A stretch of 64,000 nt of DNA from Pseudoalteromonas arctica A 37-1-2 (GTDB taxonomy: Bacteria > Pseudomonadota > Gammaproteobacteria > Enterobacterales > Alteromonadaceae). Where the stretch lies: NCBI RefSeq assembly GCF_000238395.3, contig NZ_CP011025.1, positions 1,178,001 to 1,242,000 of the forward strand. Reading direction: 5' to 3'. Under the pieces are notes generated by a model that saw nothing but the letters and a program-made list of their open reading frames with translations, was not told where the DNA came from and did no database searches. A program made the position numbers and the translations under genes. Positions 57,172-64,000 of this stretch are shown here, piece after piece; within the stretch, counting starts at the first letter, position 1, and each line of letters begins with the position of its first letter.

Positions 57172-57528
57172 ATGGCGTTTGACAGAGGGTTAGAAGAGCG
57201 ACTTTATGAGTTGTTTAATGCGCGCCACGATTTAGTCGTTAAGAAAATGTTTGGTGGTTTATGTTTTATAATTTCGGATTATATGTGCTGCGTAATAATA
57301 GGCAACAAGCTGATGGTGCGAGTAGGGCCTGAAAACTACAGCGATTGTTTAGCTAAACCTCATGTAACTGAAATGGACTTTACCGGAAAGCCAGTTAAGG
57401 GCTTGGTTTATATTTTGCCTGAAGGTTTTGAGTCTGATTCTGATTTAGCATATTGGGTAAATACGTGCGTTAACTTTGTAGAGTCTTTGCCGCCCAAACC
57501 TTTTAAAAAACGACCCGCACTTAAGTAA
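57172..57528 (+). CDS. TfoX N-terminal domain protein
   Basis: 118 residues from the ATG at 57172, supported by AGAGAT about 7 bases upstream; the longer frame from 57136 adds MCNVFIKKRDTK. It is a complete TfoX_N domain: VVKKMFGGLCFIISDYMCCVIIGNKLMVRVGPE, HVTEMDFTGKPVKGLVYI. The competence regulator TfoX/Sxy has an additional C-terminal domain that is absent here, so it is probably not the competence regulator itself. Single-domain members are common and of unknown function. Confidence 0.88.
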   Translation: MAFDRGLEERLYELFNARHDLVVKKMFGGLCFIISDYMCCVIIGNKLMVRVGPENYSDCLAKPHVTEMDFTGKPVKGLVYILPEGFESDSDLAYWVNTCVNFVESLPPKPFKKRPALK

Positions 57529-57595
57529 ATTAGCGAAGTATCACCTTAATTAAAATAAGTACTGCAATCAAATTACTGGCGCTATGAGTATGAAT

Positions 57596-57634
57596 AACGC
57601 ATAATTGAGCGACTGCTCACTTATGCGTTTTTTT
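57596..57634 (+). terminator. Rho-independent terminator after the TfoX-N gene
   Basis: AACGCATAATTGAGC-GACT-GCTCACTTATGCGTT, a 15-bp stem with one mismatch, followed by TTTTT. Confidence 0.85.
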
Positions 57635-57740
57635 ACTTATGTATGATACATACTATTTCAAAAGACGCTTTGAACACTAGTTTGTAAAGCTGTTTATTAG
57701 CACAGCTTTAAATTTTTTAGTAAATAAAAGAGAGAATGTA

Positions 57741-58052
57741 ATGATTAAAGTAAGCGTATTATACCCAAATAATGAAAGTGCTACTTTCGATATGGACTAC
57801 TACTGTAAAACACATTTACCACTAGTTGCAGAGTTAGTTGGTAAAGCGCTTATATCAAGTAGTGCAGATGCAGGTTTAGCAGGTGGCGCACCGGGCGAAG
57901 CGCCAACTTATATTGCTATGGGGCATTTAGTGTTTGAATCGGTAGAATCTTTTCAGCAAGCCTTTGCACCTCATCAAGAGGTAATAGCGGCTGATTTAGT
58001 TAATTTTACTAACGTGTCTCCAGTAATTCAAATTAGCAATATTGCGGGATAA
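57741..58052 (+). CDS. EthD-family protein
   Basis: 103 residues, a single ferredoxin-like (dimeric alpha/beta-barrel) EthD domain: VSVLYPNNESATFDMDYYCKTHLPLV with the conserved Tyr/His pair, and GHLVFESVESFQQAFAPHQEVIAADLVNFTN. EthD was named from ether-degradation clusters, but most relatives have unknown roles. AGAGAGAATGTA precedes the ATG. It is a monocistronic gene between two terminators. Confidence 0.88.
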   Translation: MIKVSVLYPNNESATFDMDYYCKTHLPLVAELVGKALISSSADAGLAGGAPGEAPTYIAMGHLVFESVESFQQAFAPHQEVIAADLVNFTNVSPVIQISNIAG

Positions 58053-58088
58053 ATTACACGCTAAATACTAATTTAAGCGTCACTTAAT

Positions 58089-58127
58089 AACCCTTACTGT
58101 ATTTAATACAGTAGGGGTTTTATTTTA
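58089..58127 (+). terminator. Rho-independent terminator after the EthD-like gene
   Basis: AACCCTTACTGTA-TTTAA-TACAGTAGGGGTT (one G-T pair) followed by TTATTTT. Confidence 0.85.
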
Positions 58128-58204
58128 ACTGCAATAAAAGGGCTAGCGCTCTGTTTTAAGTAATATTAGTTCTAATATTTAGATGTATTAAACCCGCCCT
58201 TGTG

Positions 58205-58235
58205 TTGATTATGAAAATGATAAAAGTTATCATTT
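58205..58235 (+). promoter_or_regulatory. Fur box overlapping the promoter of the TonB receptor gene
   Basis: AAATGATAA-AAG-TTATCATTT at 58215-58235 is a perfect 9-3-9 inverted repeat, closely fitting the Fur consensus GATAATGATAATCATTATC. It covers the -10 of a promoter, TTGATT (58205-58210), 17 bases, TATCAT (58228-58233), so iron-bound Fur would block transcription. Confidence 0.82.
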
Positions 58236-58272
58236 AGGTTGTTGGCTATCTACACTTCTCCCAGGAATTATC

Positions 58273-60408
58273 ATGTTTAACCCTAATTATTTGGCATTAA
58301 GTATTGCTGCGTCTTTATCTGTTTTTTCTAATATAGCTTTTTCACAACAAAACGACGATATTGAAAAAATAGAAGTAACTGGCCGTGCCCAGCAATTTTA
58401 TCTAGAAACCGAAAGTAAAATTGGGACTAAAACTAATTTAGATCTTATTAAGCTTCCGCAATCGGCTCAGGTTTTAACAGAGCAACTTATAATTGACCAA
58501 GCAGCGCGTGACATTACCGACTTATACCGCTCAATTGCGGGAGTGAGCGAATATAGCTACTCAGGCGTAACTTTTCGTGGTTTTAGAGATGACGCAAATG
58601 TATTTTACGATGGTGTGCGTGGCGACCCATATTCGGGCTTTGGTGTACCGCAGTTATTTAATGTAGAACGTGTTGAAGTATTAAAGGGGCCAGCCTCTGC
58701 TTTGTATGGCGGTGGCGAACCTGGTGGGATGATTAATTACGTAACCAAAAAACCAAGCTACTTAGAAAAGCGCGAATTAAAGCTCACCTTGGGTAACTAC
58801 AATACGCGTGGCGCATCACTCGATATGACCGGTGGTTTAAGCGATACAATGGCTTATAGGTTGGGTGGTTTTTATGAAGAGCAAGACAGCTTTCGTAACA
58901 ATGCAGACTCAAAAAACACCGAGCTGACGGGTGGATTGTTATTTGATTTAAGTGATTCAACAACCCTAACCACAAGTGTTGACTACATTAAACAAGACCT
59001 AGGCGGTAACCGCTTACGGGGCGTACCGGTAGATGACAACGGCAACTTTTTAGTTGACCCAAGTTATAACGCTAATGAAGCGGTTGATTATCAAGATATG
59101 GAAGCGTTGGTGCTTCAAGCCGAGATAAGTCATTACTTTAGTGATGATTTTTCTGTAAGTAGCACACTGCGTTACATGGATAACGAACGCGATCAAGGCT
59201 ACCATGAGTCGCAAAGTTGGGTAGATGTAAATGGTGATGGCGAAGCAAACATTGATGACGAAACCATCAAACGAGAATACCGTAAGCAATTTCGTGCCAA
59301 TAAAGAAGCAAGTATAACCACCGACTTTGTTTATAACTTTGGACAAGGACAATTAACCCATCAGTTTTTATTTGGTGGTGATTACCACACCGTTGATACC
59401 GAATATGACTACTTACGTGCCCGATATGAGGCCGATGGCGTCGCTAATTTAAATATTTTTAATTTAAACTACGGTGAAACCAACCCAAGCACTTATAACC
59501 TCACCGACATGAACCGCGATGGCGTTGATACCGACCGATTTGGTGTGTATGCACAAGACGTAATTAGCATAGGCGAGCAGTGGACAATTATTGCAGGTTT
59601 GCGCTATGACCATTTTAAAGAGTTTAATCAAGAAACTGGCTTTAGTTACTCAGATAACGACATAACGCCGCGCGTTGCTGTGACCTACCAACCAGTAGAA
59701 AACACATCGGTATATATTAACTACTCAGAGAGCTTTAATCCTACATCGTCAGCCGATCAAGAAGATGTAGAAGGCGAAGGTAATTTAGAACCAGAAACCG
59801 GCAAGCAAACCGAACTGGGTATGAAAAACCAATGGCTCGACGGCAAAATAATGAGCACCTTTGCAATTTACCAAATTAATAAAGAAAACGTGGTAATGAG
59901 CAACCCTGACGATACGGGAGCTGGAGATGGCATTGCTGCACTTTTAAATATAGGTGAAGTAGAAAGCCGAGGGTTTGAAACAACTTTAGTCGGCGATTTA
60001 TCAGCGCACTGGACCGTAACGGCCAACTACGCTTACAACGATACGCAAGTGGTAGACGGCGTAACGGGTGATACGCTTTCAAATACATTTGGAGACGGTT
60101 CGCGCTTTGCTAATGCACCACGCCACCAGGCAGGTTTATGGACTCGCTACGCACTGGATTCGATTGACTCATCAATTGCCTTTGGTGCAAATTACGTAAG
60201 TGAGCAACTTAGTACCAGTGGTCAAAAAGTAAAACCATTTACCGTATTTGATATGAGCTGGACGAGTCGCTTTGATGACGTGTTATTGAGTGTAAATATT
60301 AATAACCTGTTTGATAAAGAATACGCGGTTAGTGGCTTTACTGAGCGTAATGGCCACTTTCCCGGTAGCCCTCGCGAAATTATTGGGCAAATTACCTACA
60401 AGTTTTAA
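58273..60408 (+). CDS. TonB-dependent siderophore receptor
   Basis: 711 residues. A signal peptide (MFNPNYLALSIAASLSVFSNIAFS) is followed by a TonB-box-like DDIEKIEVTGR, the plug domain (about 45-170, with VLKGPASALYGGGEPGGMINYVTKKP) and a 22-strand barrel ending EIIGQITYKF. The family imports ferric siderophores using TonB energy; the ligand is not predictable. An EF-hand-like loop sits at residues 318-329. Gene control by Fur is indicated by the upstream box. No siderophore synthesis gene lies nearby, so it may take up foreign siderophores. Confidence 0.94.
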   Translation: MFNPNYLALSIAASLSVFSNIAFSQQNDDIEKIEVTGRAQQFYLETESKIGTKTNLDLIKLPQSAQVLTEQLIIDQAARDITDLYRSIAGVSEYSYSGVTFRGFRDDANVFYDGVRGDPYSGFGVPQLFNVERVEVLKGPASALYGGGEPGGMINYVTKKPSYLEKRELKLTLGNYNTRGASLDMTGGLSDTMAYRLGGFYEEQDSFRNNADSKNTELTGGLLFDLSDSTTLTTSVDYIKQDLGGNRLRGVPVDDNGNFLVDPSYNANEAVDYQDMEALVLQAEISHYFSDDFSVSSTLRYMDNERDQGYHESQSWVDVNGDGEANIDDETIKREYRKQFRANKEASITTDFVYNFGQGQLTHQFLFGGDYHTVDTEYDYLRARYEADGVANLNIFNLNYGETNPSTYNLTDMNRDGVDTDRFGVYAQDVISIGEQWTIIAGLRYDHFKEFNQETGFSYSDNDITPRVAVTYQPVENTSVYINYSESFNPTSSADQEDVEGEGNLEPETGKQTELGMKNQWLDGKIMSTFAIYQINKENVVMSNPDDTGAGDGIAALLNIGEVESRGFETTLVGDLSAHWTVTANYAYNDTQVVDGVTGDTLSNTFGDGSRFANAPRHQAGLWTRYALDSIDSSIAFGANYVSEQLSTSGQKVKPFTVFDMSWTSRFDDVLLSVNINNLFDKEYAVSGFTERNGHFPGSPREIIGQITYKF

Positions 60409-60416
60409 TACTTATT

Positions 60417-60443
60417 AGCGCGAGAGTTACTCGCGCTTTTTTT
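60417..60443 (+). terminator. Rho-independent terminator after the TonB receptor gene
   Basis: AGCGCGAG-AGTTA-CTCGCGCT perfect stem followed by TTTTTT. It abuts the presumed ancestral stop codon of the convergent mscS remnant. Confidence 0.88.
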
Positions 60444-61523
60444 AAGTATCGCCTTGCACCTTTTTATCACTATTAAATTTAGCGGATTCTTGAGTCGTGT
60501 TAATAGCCGTAATAGGGAAGGGGATTACAATACCTTTTTTTTTATAGCGTTTATGCAAGGCTTTTATAAAAGCAGATTTAACCCAAAAGCGATTAAAGTA
60601 TTCATAACCGTAAAGTTAATACTTGATCTGTCAAAGGTATGAAAAACCACAAAGGTATTGTAATCATCAACGCCCCATTCGTGTGAAATAAGTATTTCAC
60701 GAGCCACTTCAAGTGTTACTTGTTCAACAAATTCTAAATCTGAATCGTAATGCACGCTTATATCAACAGGCACGCTAAGCTCTTTTTCAGGGTAAAAGTA
60801 ATTAATAATACGCGATTTAGATAATTGGCTATTAGGTATAATAATCATATTGTTGGGTAGCATTTTAACCCATGTAGATCGCCAGCCTATATGATCAACA
60901 AAGCCTTGCTCCTTAGATTCAAGCTCAATAAAATCACCCACCCTTATAGGTTTATCTATTACCAGCTGCACGCCAGAAAAAAAGTTTTCGAGGGTAGGTT
61001 GCAAAGCAAGGGCAACAGCTAGTGATGTAATACCTAACGAGGCAATAATAGGTGTAATAGAAATACCTAACGTGCCCATTAATACCAGTAATCCCACTGA
61101 CGATAATGTAACGCGTATCACGCCTTTAATTATGCTTTTTGAATTAAAAACCACGGCAGATTGTTTACCATAGTAATTAATAGTGCCAAAAATAAAGCGG
61201 TCTAAAAACATAATAAGTGCAAGCAGCGCTAATACAATATTAATGCTATTAAAAGGGAGCTGTTGAGAAATAGAAGTACTAATAATGAAGGTGTCGTGCT
61301 CTAAAATGGTGAGTAGCACAATAATTGTGCACAGTGTTAGCGGCTTAGATATTGACTCTATTAGTAAAGTATCGAATATAAATTTGGTTTTTGAAGTCCA
61401 TTTTTTTAGCCAGTACATTACAAAAAAACGAATTAAAAACAGTAGTATAGCTATAAGTAATAGGGAGGACGCTGCGCCTAACCAAGGTGTGTTGTTAGAA
61501 AATTCCAGCGCTTTATTTAGCAT
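60442..61523 (-). pseudogene. MscS-type mechanosensitive channel gene, frameshifted near the 3' end
   Basis: The frame from 61523 encodes 319 residues with about four membrane segments, the pore/beta domain (SLAVALALQPTLENFFSGVQLVIDKPIRVGDFIEL) and most of the C-terminal domain, then changes to MNTLIAFGLNLLL and stops at 60564. In the -1 frame from about 60619 the DNA encodes GYEYFNRFWVKSAFIKALHK then RYKKKGIVIPFP, the expected end of an MscS protein, stopping at 60442-60444. Compared with typical members about four residues are missing at the junction, fitting a small deletion (about 13 bp) or a smaller indel. The beta-barrel cage is cut, so function is doubtful. A sequencing error is possible. 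Confidence 0.8.
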
Positions 61524-61593
61524 AACTTAAACCTGTTCAATATAGTTTTATATATATTGCAGCAAGTTATGTACCTTTGTTTGGGTAAAAGTA

Positions 61594-61615
61594 GCTGCCG
61601 AGTTTAGTCGGCAGC
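61594..61615 (-). terminator. Hairpin downstream of the YeeE/YedE pair
   Basis: GCTGCCGA and TCGGCAGC arms with a 6-base loop, 6 bp past the minus-strand stop at 61621, followed on that strand by TACTTTTA. A weak U tract, but well placed for ending the FadL-YeeE-YedE message. Confidence 0.6.
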
Positions 61616-61620
61616 AAATA

Positions 61621-62022
61621 TTATACTTTTTTGGCTAACCACATACCGCCTAGCACGGCTGCAAAAAACAATAAAAACTCCATTTTAAGAGATACTAATT
61701 GAACCAAGCCCGGGCCTGGGCATATACCACTTAAACCCCAGCCTAAACCAAAAAGTACCGAGCCGATAATTAAGCGTGCATCAATTTTTTTTAAATCACT
61801 TAAATTAAACGTTCCTGAAAGAAGTGGCTTCTCTTTTTTTGCAACCCATAACCATGTCAGCATCATTATTAGCATGGCAACAGCCATCACTATAATTAAG
61901 CTTGCGTCCCATTGGTTTCCATAGGTAAGAAAGTTAATCACTTTAGCAGGGTTTGTCATCCCGCTAATAATAAGTCCTAAGCCAAATATAAAGCCTATAA
62001 CAACCATCATAATTGCTTTCAT
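61621..62022 (-). CDS. YeeE/YedE-family sulfur transporter, second half (DUF6691 type)
   Basis: 133 residues with about four membrane helices. The motifs GLGLIISGMTNPAKVINFL and GLGWGLSGICPGPGL are characteristic of the C-terminal half of YeeE/YedE proteins. The Cys in GICPGP is the conserved residue thought to pass thiosulfate or sulfide across the membrane. It starts 3 bp after the first-half gene, so the two polypeptides should assemble as one transporter. Confidence 0.88.
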   Translation of the reverse strand: MKAIMMVVIGFIFGLGLIISGMTNPAKVINFLTYGNQWDASLIIVMAVAMLIMMLTWLWVAKKEKPLLSGTFNLSDLKKIDARLIIGSVLFGLGWGLSGICPGPGLVQLVSLKMEFLLFFAAVLGGMWLAKKV

Positions 62023-62025
62023 TAT

Positions 62026-62439
62026 TTATCCTACAAGGTTTGCTGTAATGAAGGCGACAAGCATAAATGTGCATGTTGCAACCCAAGAGCGAGTAGAAAA
62101 GCGCGACATGCCGCACACACCATGGCCACTTGTGCACCCATTAGCTAACGTTGTACCCGCGCCAACTAAAAGCCCTGCAACAACAATAAGCCAAGGCGGT
62201 AATTGCAATTCGCCTTCTAATAAAGAAGGCGCAAAGACCCTTACAGCCACTCCTGCCAACAACAACCCTAAAATAAAGTATAACTGCCAACGAGAGTCTG
62301 AATTTGCTTTAGCGAATACAGATTTAACAATGCCTGATATGCCCGCAATTTTTCCGTATAAAACCAGTAATAACGTACACGCTATACCTATTAATGCACC
62401 GCCTATTGCTGCCGATACTGGGGTGAATTCTGTTATCAT
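62026..62439 (-). CDS. YeeE/YedE-family sulfur transporter, first half
   Basis: 137 residues from the ATG at 62439, which has GGGA about 9 bases upstream and starts just after the preceding stop; a TTG at 62454 would extend it into the FadL gene. About four membrane helices. GGALIGIACTLLLVLYGKIAGISGIV and ANGCTSGHGVCGMSR, with two conserved Cys, identify the N-terminal half. This split form (PmpA/PmpB-like) is often found with sulfide-responsive regulators, none of which is visible here. Confidence 0.87.
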   Translation of the reverse strand: MITEFTPVSAAIGGALIGIACTLLLVLYGKIAGISGIVKSVFAKANSDSRWQLYFILGLLLAGVAVRVFAPSLLEGELQLPPWLIVVAGLLVGAGTTLANGCTSGHGVCGMSRFSTRSWVATCTFMLVAFITANLVG

Positions 62440-62441
62440 TT

Positions 62442-63701
62442 TTAAATTTCCCAAACAATAGAAACGCCTAAACCGGTTTGTTTCATTTCGATTGATAATT
62501 GTTGATTAGGTGCTAAGTAGTTAGCACCCGTTACTTTTTTTGCTGGCGAATAAAAAGCCATAGCGTTTAATTGTACCTTGTTGGTAAAAGAATGGCTAAA
62601 GCCAGTAGTGAAATGCCACTCTTGAACGCCCGGGGCTAAAATATTAAGCAAAACGTTTGATGAAGGAATAGGTTGCTCGGTATAAGATACCCCAAAACGA
62701 ATTTTTTGTTGCGATGTACGTTGCCACTGATAGCCAAGCTTATAAATAGTCATATCGTTCCAGCCAAACCCAGCTCCTGTATCAGCCCCTAAAGGCGCTG
62801 ACATCAAGTTAGTGATAGGATTTGCAATACTTTTTACTTCGCTGTAATTTATTTTTTGCCAATCAAATACAACCTGATTAGCTGGGGTAAGCTTATAAGC
62901 TACACCAAGTTGAAACGAACTTGGCAGATCAAATCCGCCTTGCTCTGCAAACAAACCTTTATAGCTATCAAACTCTTGCATAGACACTGATGAGCGGTAA
63001 CTTGCCCCCCAGCTTAATGACGAATTTATATCTTGGCTAATACCTAGTTGAATGCCTAAGCCTGTGCTTGTATCGGTGCCATTATTTGTAAGCGCTTCTG
63101 GTGATTGCGAAAAAGGAGCAAAGTTTCCAAGCCCTTGCGCTTCAAACTGTTGCACCACGTAAATAGGGGAAACACCAAGGCGTGTTTGTTCATTCAACTT
63201 ATAGCTTACTGTTGGGCTAATAAAGAGTTGTTTTAAATCAACGCCCGTTGTACCAGCGTAAAAAGTCCCCTCAGGAGAGGATTCTGCGCTGTACTCGGTA
63301 TTCATACCGCCGTTGCCATACACTAATAAACCAATATTTACTTTTTCATTTAATTGATGGCCAATAGCAAACTCTGGAATTGCAAATACGGTGTTGTCGC
63401 TTTTTTGTGTTTTTGCTTCAAGATAAAATGCGCCAGGGTAAAAAGTATCTACTTTTGATGCAGTATATTTTCGTTCAGGTGAAAAAAGCTCTAAGCCCAG
63501 AGATAGCTCTGTTCCATTAGGTAAAAAGGTTGCTGGATTATTAGCGCCAGACATTAATTCTTCTGACAGCGCTACACCTGCGCCAGCCATACCTTTGTGG
63601 GTCATGCCATAGCCGTGAGTAAAATAACCATTAGTAGCAAATGCACTGAACGAACCTAACGTACACGTTAAAGCTAAGCCTGAAATTAACTGTTTTTTCA
63701 T
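62442..63701 (-). CDS. OmpP1/FadL-family outer-membrane transporter
   Basis: 419 residues. The signal peptide MKKQLISGLALTCTLGSFSAFA is followed by the FadL hallmark N-terminus TNGYFTHGYGMTHKGMAGAGVAL and NNPATFLPNG (NPA motif of the hatch). A 14-strand barrel follows, ending SIVWEI. The family passes long-chain fatty acids or other hydrophobic compounds. Its tight linkage to the YeeE/YedE pair (stop next to start) suggests a shared transcript. The 299 bases from 63702 to the window end hold only the presumed promoter; I see no further gene there. Confidence 0.9.
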   Translation of the reverse strand: MKKQLISGLALTCTLGSFSAFATNGYFTHGYGMTHKGMAGAGVALSEELMSGANNPATFLPNGTELSLGLELFSPERKYTASKVDTFYPGAFYLEAKTQKSDNTVFAIPEFAIGHQLNEKVNIGLLVYGNGGMNTEYSAESSPEGTFYAGTTGVDLKQLFISPTVSYKLNEQTRLGVSPIYVVQQFEAQGLGNFAPFSQSPEALTNNGTDTSTGLGIQLGISQDINSSLSWGASYRSSVSMQEFDSYKGLFAEQGGFDLPSSFQLGVAYKLTPANQVVFDWQKINYSEVKSIANPITNLMSAPLGADTGAGFGWNDMTIYKLGYQWQRTSQQKIRFGVSYTEQPIPSSNVLLNILAPGVQEWHFTTGFSHSFTNKVQLNAMAFYSPAKKVTGANYLAPNQQLSIEMKQTGLGVSIVWEI

Positions 63702-64000
63702 TTTAGTAAATACATAAAGTTGGAATGGGCGGACAATAGCTAATTTTTGATATTCTAAAAAGGAATTTAAATAGATTAGTTATAATAAAAGGTAATACGG
63801 CAATAGTTATAAAGCTAAAATAAATGAGCGTAGATTGCTATTCAATCTTAGCTTAAGTTAAAAGGTTCGCTAACGTATTGAGCTATAGCGATATTTAAGT
63901 ATGCAATCGGTAGCTATACACTTTGGTATTAAAAGTGTGCAGGTAAAAGGAGGGTTTACGTATCAACAGCAGTTTAAAATATATTTATTAATTAACGTTT

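Noticed and set aside
57136..57528. TfoX/Sxy competence regulator
   Set aside because: Only the TfoX_N domain is present; the C-terminal domain of the true competence regulator is missing.
63702..64000. Possible gene at the window end after AGGAGGG near 63949
   Set aside because: No start codon follows at usable spacing before the window ends, and earlier frames are short; nothing can be supported.

Overview
The window is chromosomal DNA of a moderately AT-rich marine gammaproteobacterium. Alteromonadales is the best fit and Pseudoalteromonas the likeliest genus, judged from protein sequence style, the adjoining psp and sap clusters and the rpsB-to-dnaE housekeeping block. The genus is an inference from memory, not a database result. 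Nearly all of the window is ordinary core genome with short intergenic gaps.

Layout. 1-1312: right part of a Tn5/IS50-type (IS4 family) insertion sequence, cut by the window edge. 1395-1886: secreted VOC-fold protein. 1972-8327 (minus): sapFDCBA peptide ABC transporter plus pspF. 8514-12376 (plus): pspA-pspB-pspC-ycjX-ycjF envelope-stress operon with a sigma-54 type promoter. 12383-12648: MITE-like non-coding repeat. 12792-15390: methionine gamma-lyase, then phenylalanine hydroxylase and pterin dehydratase. 15543-16721: unrecognised membrane-anchored coiled-coil protein. 16952-21259 (minus): map, glnD, dapD. 21317-34352 (plus): rpsB-tsf, pyrH-frr, then uppS-cdsA-dxr-rseP-bamA-skp-lpxD-fabZ-lpxA. 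34498-41290: small RlpA-like lipoprotein and the complete cytochrome bd cluster cydABXDC (minus), which separates lpxA from lpxB. 41592-49550: lpxB-rnhB-dnaE-accA-tilS and a small membrane protein. 49581-54873: GGDEF protein, CPA2 antiporter, patatin-like protein, DUF3014-type protein. 54948-55136: 4.5S SRP RNA gene with promoter and terminator. 55407-60408: acetyl-CoA hydrolase/transferase family protein, TfoX-N protein, EthD-like protein, Fur-boxed TonB siderophore receptor. 60442-63701 (minus): frameshifted MscS-type channel gene, a two-part YeeE/YedE sulfur transporter and a FadL-like outer-membrane protein.

The central block joins translation (S2, EF-Ts, RRF), isoprenoid and phospholipid precursor supply (Dxr, UppS, CdsA), outer-membrane assembly (RseP, BamA, Skp) and lipid A synthesis (LpxD, FabZ, LpxA, LpxB). 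The psp and sap modules and the MscS remnant are envelope-stress functions. No CRISPR array, prophage, tRNA or rRNA was seen. I found no convincing new multi-gene system. The best leads are the orphan coiled-coil protein, the nested-hairpin repeat at 12383-12648, the 24-bp perfect palindrome upstream of cydA and the broken mscS gene. Several gene starts were moved from the longest open frame on the basis of ribosome binding sites, overlaps or terminators, as stated in each entry.
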